In this document: positions 61,001-64,000 of the stretch, one piece after another
How the letters are laid out: every line of letters starts with the position of its first letter
Position numbering within the stretch: the first letter of the stretch is position 1
Origin: Legionella_A sp963772805
Lineage (GTDB): Bacteria; Pseudomonadota; Gammaproteobacteria; Legionellales; Legionellaceae
Reading direction: 5' to 3'
Length of the DNA: 64,000 nucleotides
NCBI GenBank assembly: GCA_963772805.1
Contig: CAVYYU010000008.1
Coordinates: forward strand, 1,112,874-1,176,873
The notes under the pieces: generated by a model
What the model saw: the letters and a program-made list of their open reading frames with translations, nothing else
Told to the model about the DNA's origin: nothing
Database searches by the model: none
Translations under genes and position numbers: made by a program

Positions 61001-64000
61001 CGTGGTTTATCAAGTATCTGTAGATAATGGTGCTAACTGGACTGATACCACCGCGGCACAAAACAACCTCGTTGACGGCGATTACCAATTCAGAACCCAA
61101 GTCACCGACGTCGCTGGCAACATCGCTTACAGCAATTTAATTAACGTCACCGTCGATACCACCGCACCTAGTGCGGGCACGCTCTCACTCAACAACTTCA
61201 GTGATTCCGGCATCAGTGCCACTGACTTCATCAGCCAAGACAAGACCTTTGATTTGAGTGTTGCAGGCAATGAAGTCGGCAGCAGCGTGGTTTATCAAGT
61301 ATCCGTAGACAATGGCGCTAACTGGTCTGATACCACTGCCGCACAAAGCAACTTAAGCGATGGCGATTACCAATTCAGAACCCAAGTCACCGATGTCGCT
61401 GGCAACATCGCTTACAGCAATTTAATCAATGTCACCGTCGATACCACCGCACCTAGTGCGGGCACGCTCTCACTCAACAACTTCAGTGATTCTGGCATCA
61501 GTGCCACTGACTTCATCAGCCAAGACAAGACCTTCGATCTGAGCATTGCAGGCAATGAAGTCGGCAGCAGTGTCGTTTATCAAATATCCACTGATAATGG
61601 TGCTAACTGGTCTGATACCACCGCCGCTCAAAGCAATCTCGCTGACGGCGATTACCAATTCAGGACCCAAGTCACCGACGTCGCCGGCAATATCGCTTAC
61701 AGCAATTTAATCAATGTCACCGTCGATACCACAGCTCCCGCGGCCGGTACCTTATCACTCAATAACTTCAGTGATTCTGGCATCAGTGCGACTGATTTTA
61801 TCAGTCAAGACAAGGCCTTCGATCTGAGCATCGCAGGCAATGAAGTGGGCAGCAGCGTGGTTTATCAAGTATCAGTAGATAATGGCGCTAACTGGACTGA
61901 TACCACCGCGGCACAAAACAACCTCGTTGACGGCGATTACCAATTCAGAACCCAAGTCACCGATGTCGCTGGCAATATCGCTTACAGCAACTTAATTAAT
62001 GTCACCGTCGATACTACAGCTCCCGCGGCCGGTACCTTATCACTCAATAACTTCAGCGATTCCGGCATCAGTGCAACTGACTTTATCAGTCAAGACAAGA
62101 CCTTTGATTTGAGTGTTGCAGGTAATGAAGTGGGCAGCAGCGTGGTTTATCAAGTATCAGTAGATAATGGCGCTAACTGGACTGATACCACCGCCGCACA
62201 AAGTAACCTCGTTGACGGCGATTACCAATTCAGAACCCAAGTCACCGACGTCGCTGGCAACATCGCTTACAGCAACTTAATTAATGTCACCGTCGATACC
62301 ACAGCTCCCGCGGCCGGTACCTTATCACTCAATAATTTCAGTGATTCTGGCATCAGTGCGACCGATTTCATCAGCCAAGACAAATCCTTTGATTTGAGCA
62401 TCGCAGGCAATGAAGTGGGCAGCAGCATCGTCTATCAAGTATCCGTAGACAATGGTGCTAACTGGACTGATACCACTGCCGCACAAAGCAACCTCGTTGA
62501 CGGCGATTACCAATTCAGGACCCAAGTCACCGACGTCGCCGGCAATATCGCTTACAGCAACTTAATTAATGTCACCGTCGATACCACCGCACCCAGTGCG
62601 GGCACCTTCTCACTCAACAACTTCAGTGATTCCGGCATCAGTGCCACTGACTTCATCAGCCAAGACAAGACCTTTGATTTGAGCATTGCAGGCAATGAAG
62701 TCGGCAGCAGTGTCGTTTATCAAGTATCCAGTGATAATGGTGCTAACTGGTCTGATACCACCGCCGCTCAAAGCAACCTCGCTGATGGCGATTATCAATT
62801 CAGAACCCAAGTCACCGATGTCGCTGGCAATATCGCTTACAGCAACTTAATTAATGTCACCGTCGATACGACATCTCCCGCTGCAGGCACCTTGTCACTC
62901 AATAACTTCAGTGATTCTGGCATCAGTGCGACCGATTTTATCAGCCAAGACAAGACCTTTGATTTGAGTGTTGCAGGCAATGAAGTCGGCAGCAGCGTCG
63001 TCTATCAAGTATCCGTAGATAATGGTGCTAACTGGACTGATACCACCGCCGCACAAAGCAACTTAAACGATGGCGATTACCAATTCAGAACCCAAGTCAC
63101 CGATGTCGCTGGCAACATCGCTTACAGCAATTTAATCAATGTCACCGTCGATACGACATCCCCCGCTGCAGGCACCTTGTCACTCAACAACTTCAGTGAT
63201 TCCGGCATCAGTGCGACTGACTTTATCAGCCAAGACAAGACCTTTGATTTGAGTGTTGCAGGCAATGAAGTGGGCAGCAGCATCGTCTATCAAGTATCCG
63301 TAGATAATGGCGCTAACTGGACTGATACCACTGCCGCACAAAGCAACTTAAGCGATGGCGATTACCAATTCAGAACCCAAGTCACCGATGTCGCTGGCAA
63401 TATCGCTTACAGCAACTTAATTAATGTCACCGTCGATACCACAGCTCCCGCGGCCGGTACCTTATCACTCAATAACTTCAGTGATTCCGGCATCAGTGCA
63501 ACTGACTTTATCAGTCAAGACAAGGCCTTCGATCTGAGCATTGCAGGTAATGAAGTGGGCAGCAGTGTCGTTTATCAAGTATCAACTGACAATGGTGCTA
63601 ACTGGTCTGATACCACCGCCGCTCAAAGCAACTTAAACGATGGCGATTACCAATTCAGAACCCAAGTCACCGATGTCGCTGGCAATATCGCTTACAGCAA
63701 CTTAATTAATGTCACCGTCGATACCACAGCTCCCGCGGCCGGTACCTTATCACTCAATAATTTCAGTGATTCCGGCATCAGTGCAACTGACTTTATCAGT
63801 CAAGACAAGACCTTTGATTTGAGTGTTGCAGGTAATGAAGTGGGCAGCAGCGTGGTTTATCAAGTATCTGTAGATAATGGTGCTAACTGGACTGATACCA
63901 CCGCCGCACAAAGCAACCTCGTTGACGGCGATTACCAATTCAGAACCCAAGTCACCGACGTCGCTGGCAATATCGCTTACAGCAATTTAATTAATGTCAC
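52341..64000 (+). repeat. Array of about 41 near-identical 285-bp coding repeats
   Basis: Each unit encodes 95 residues of a bacterial Ig-like domain starting LSLNNFSDSGISATDFIS and ending YSNLINVTVDTTAPAAGT. Register is exactly 285 bases from 52341 to 64000 apart from one extra base at about 58045. Units differ by a limited set of synonymous variants (for instance GCGGCCGGTACC or GCTGCGGGCACG at the junction) that are reshuffled among copies, the mark of recombination and gene conversion. Some multi-unit blocks recur with the same rare variants, and the array continues past the window. Confidence 0.97.
58047..64000 (+). CDS. Giant surface protein, continuation in the +1-shifted frame (open at the window end)
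   Basis: After the extra base at about 58045 the repeat-encoding frame resumes at 58047 (LSLNNFSDSGISATDF) and I found no in-frame stop up to 64000, about 1984 codons or 21 repeats. It contains no Met codon, so it cannot be an independent gene. It is the severed continuation of the gene starting at 43211. If the shift is not real, the protein has over 6900 residues within the window and continues beyond it, where a C-terminal export or anchoring domain should lie. Confidence 0.85.

Noticed and set aside
52919..63950. Many 66-codon minus-strand frames spaced by multiples of 285
   Set aside because: They are antisense shadows of the giant protein repeats. They were useful only to measure the repeat register.
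52341..64000. CRISPR array
   Set aside because: The units are 285 bases long with no unique spacers, and they encode a continuous protein domain.

Overview
The window is chromosomal DNA from a gammaproteobacterium. Gene content (ftsK-lolA-rarA order, mpl, yhdP, class Ia nrdAB with an NrdR/DnaA-type control region, pmbA, an infA near trxB, lysS-prfB with an RF2 frameshift site) and the scatter of Sel1-repeat and orphan proteins fit the order Legionellales (Coxiellaceae/Legionellaceae-like). That placement is an inference from gene content, not from a search.

Layout. 1-850: the N-terminal end of an MFS transporter and a tRNA-Met gene with a good promoter. 850-4503: short-form SppA and ClpB. 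4504-5834: an inserted-looking patch with two nested palindromes, one orphan gene and a decayed second copy of the clpB 3' end. 5835-15876 (minus strand): a tight ftsK-lolA-rarA-yhdP-membrane protein-mpl run devoted to cell division, envelope biogenesis and murein recycling. 15940-19644: trxB, infA, pmbA and a secreted phosphodiester glycosidase-like protein. 19645-23780: nrdA-nrdB behind paired NrdR boxes and a DnaA box. 23913-36577: mixed accessory and housekeeping genes: Sel1-repeat protein, secreted cyclotransferase-like protein, lysS-prfB, an outer-membrane barrel behind a 9-bp tandem repeat, an orphan FliA sigma factor, a DprE1/DprE2-like pair and small membrane or secreted proteins.

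36577-64000 is the most interesting part. Five minus-strand genes in one apparent operon encode a TolC-like lipoprotein ending in a SPOR-like domain, a periplasmic adaptor, a HlyD-like adaptor with an N-terminal GAF-like domain, an M50 (HELGH) membrane protein with a HlyD-like C-terminus, and a GGDEF/EAL protein degenerate in both halves. They are transcribed away from a giant plus-strand gene whose product begins with an LEPRxLFD motif and a DUF4347 domain, continues through lectin-like, PA14-like, cadherin-like and Ig-like modules, and then enters about 41 near-identical 95-residue repeats that run off the window end. No ABC ATPase is present beside the exporter genes. I read the locus as a dedicated, possibly undescribed export and display system for a giant surface protein, with a c-di-GMP-receptor-like partner.

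The giant gene carries a one-base insertion at about 58045 that ends the first frame at 58069. The repeats go on in the shifted frame to 64000. This is either a true off-state or pseudogene, or an assembly error inside the array.
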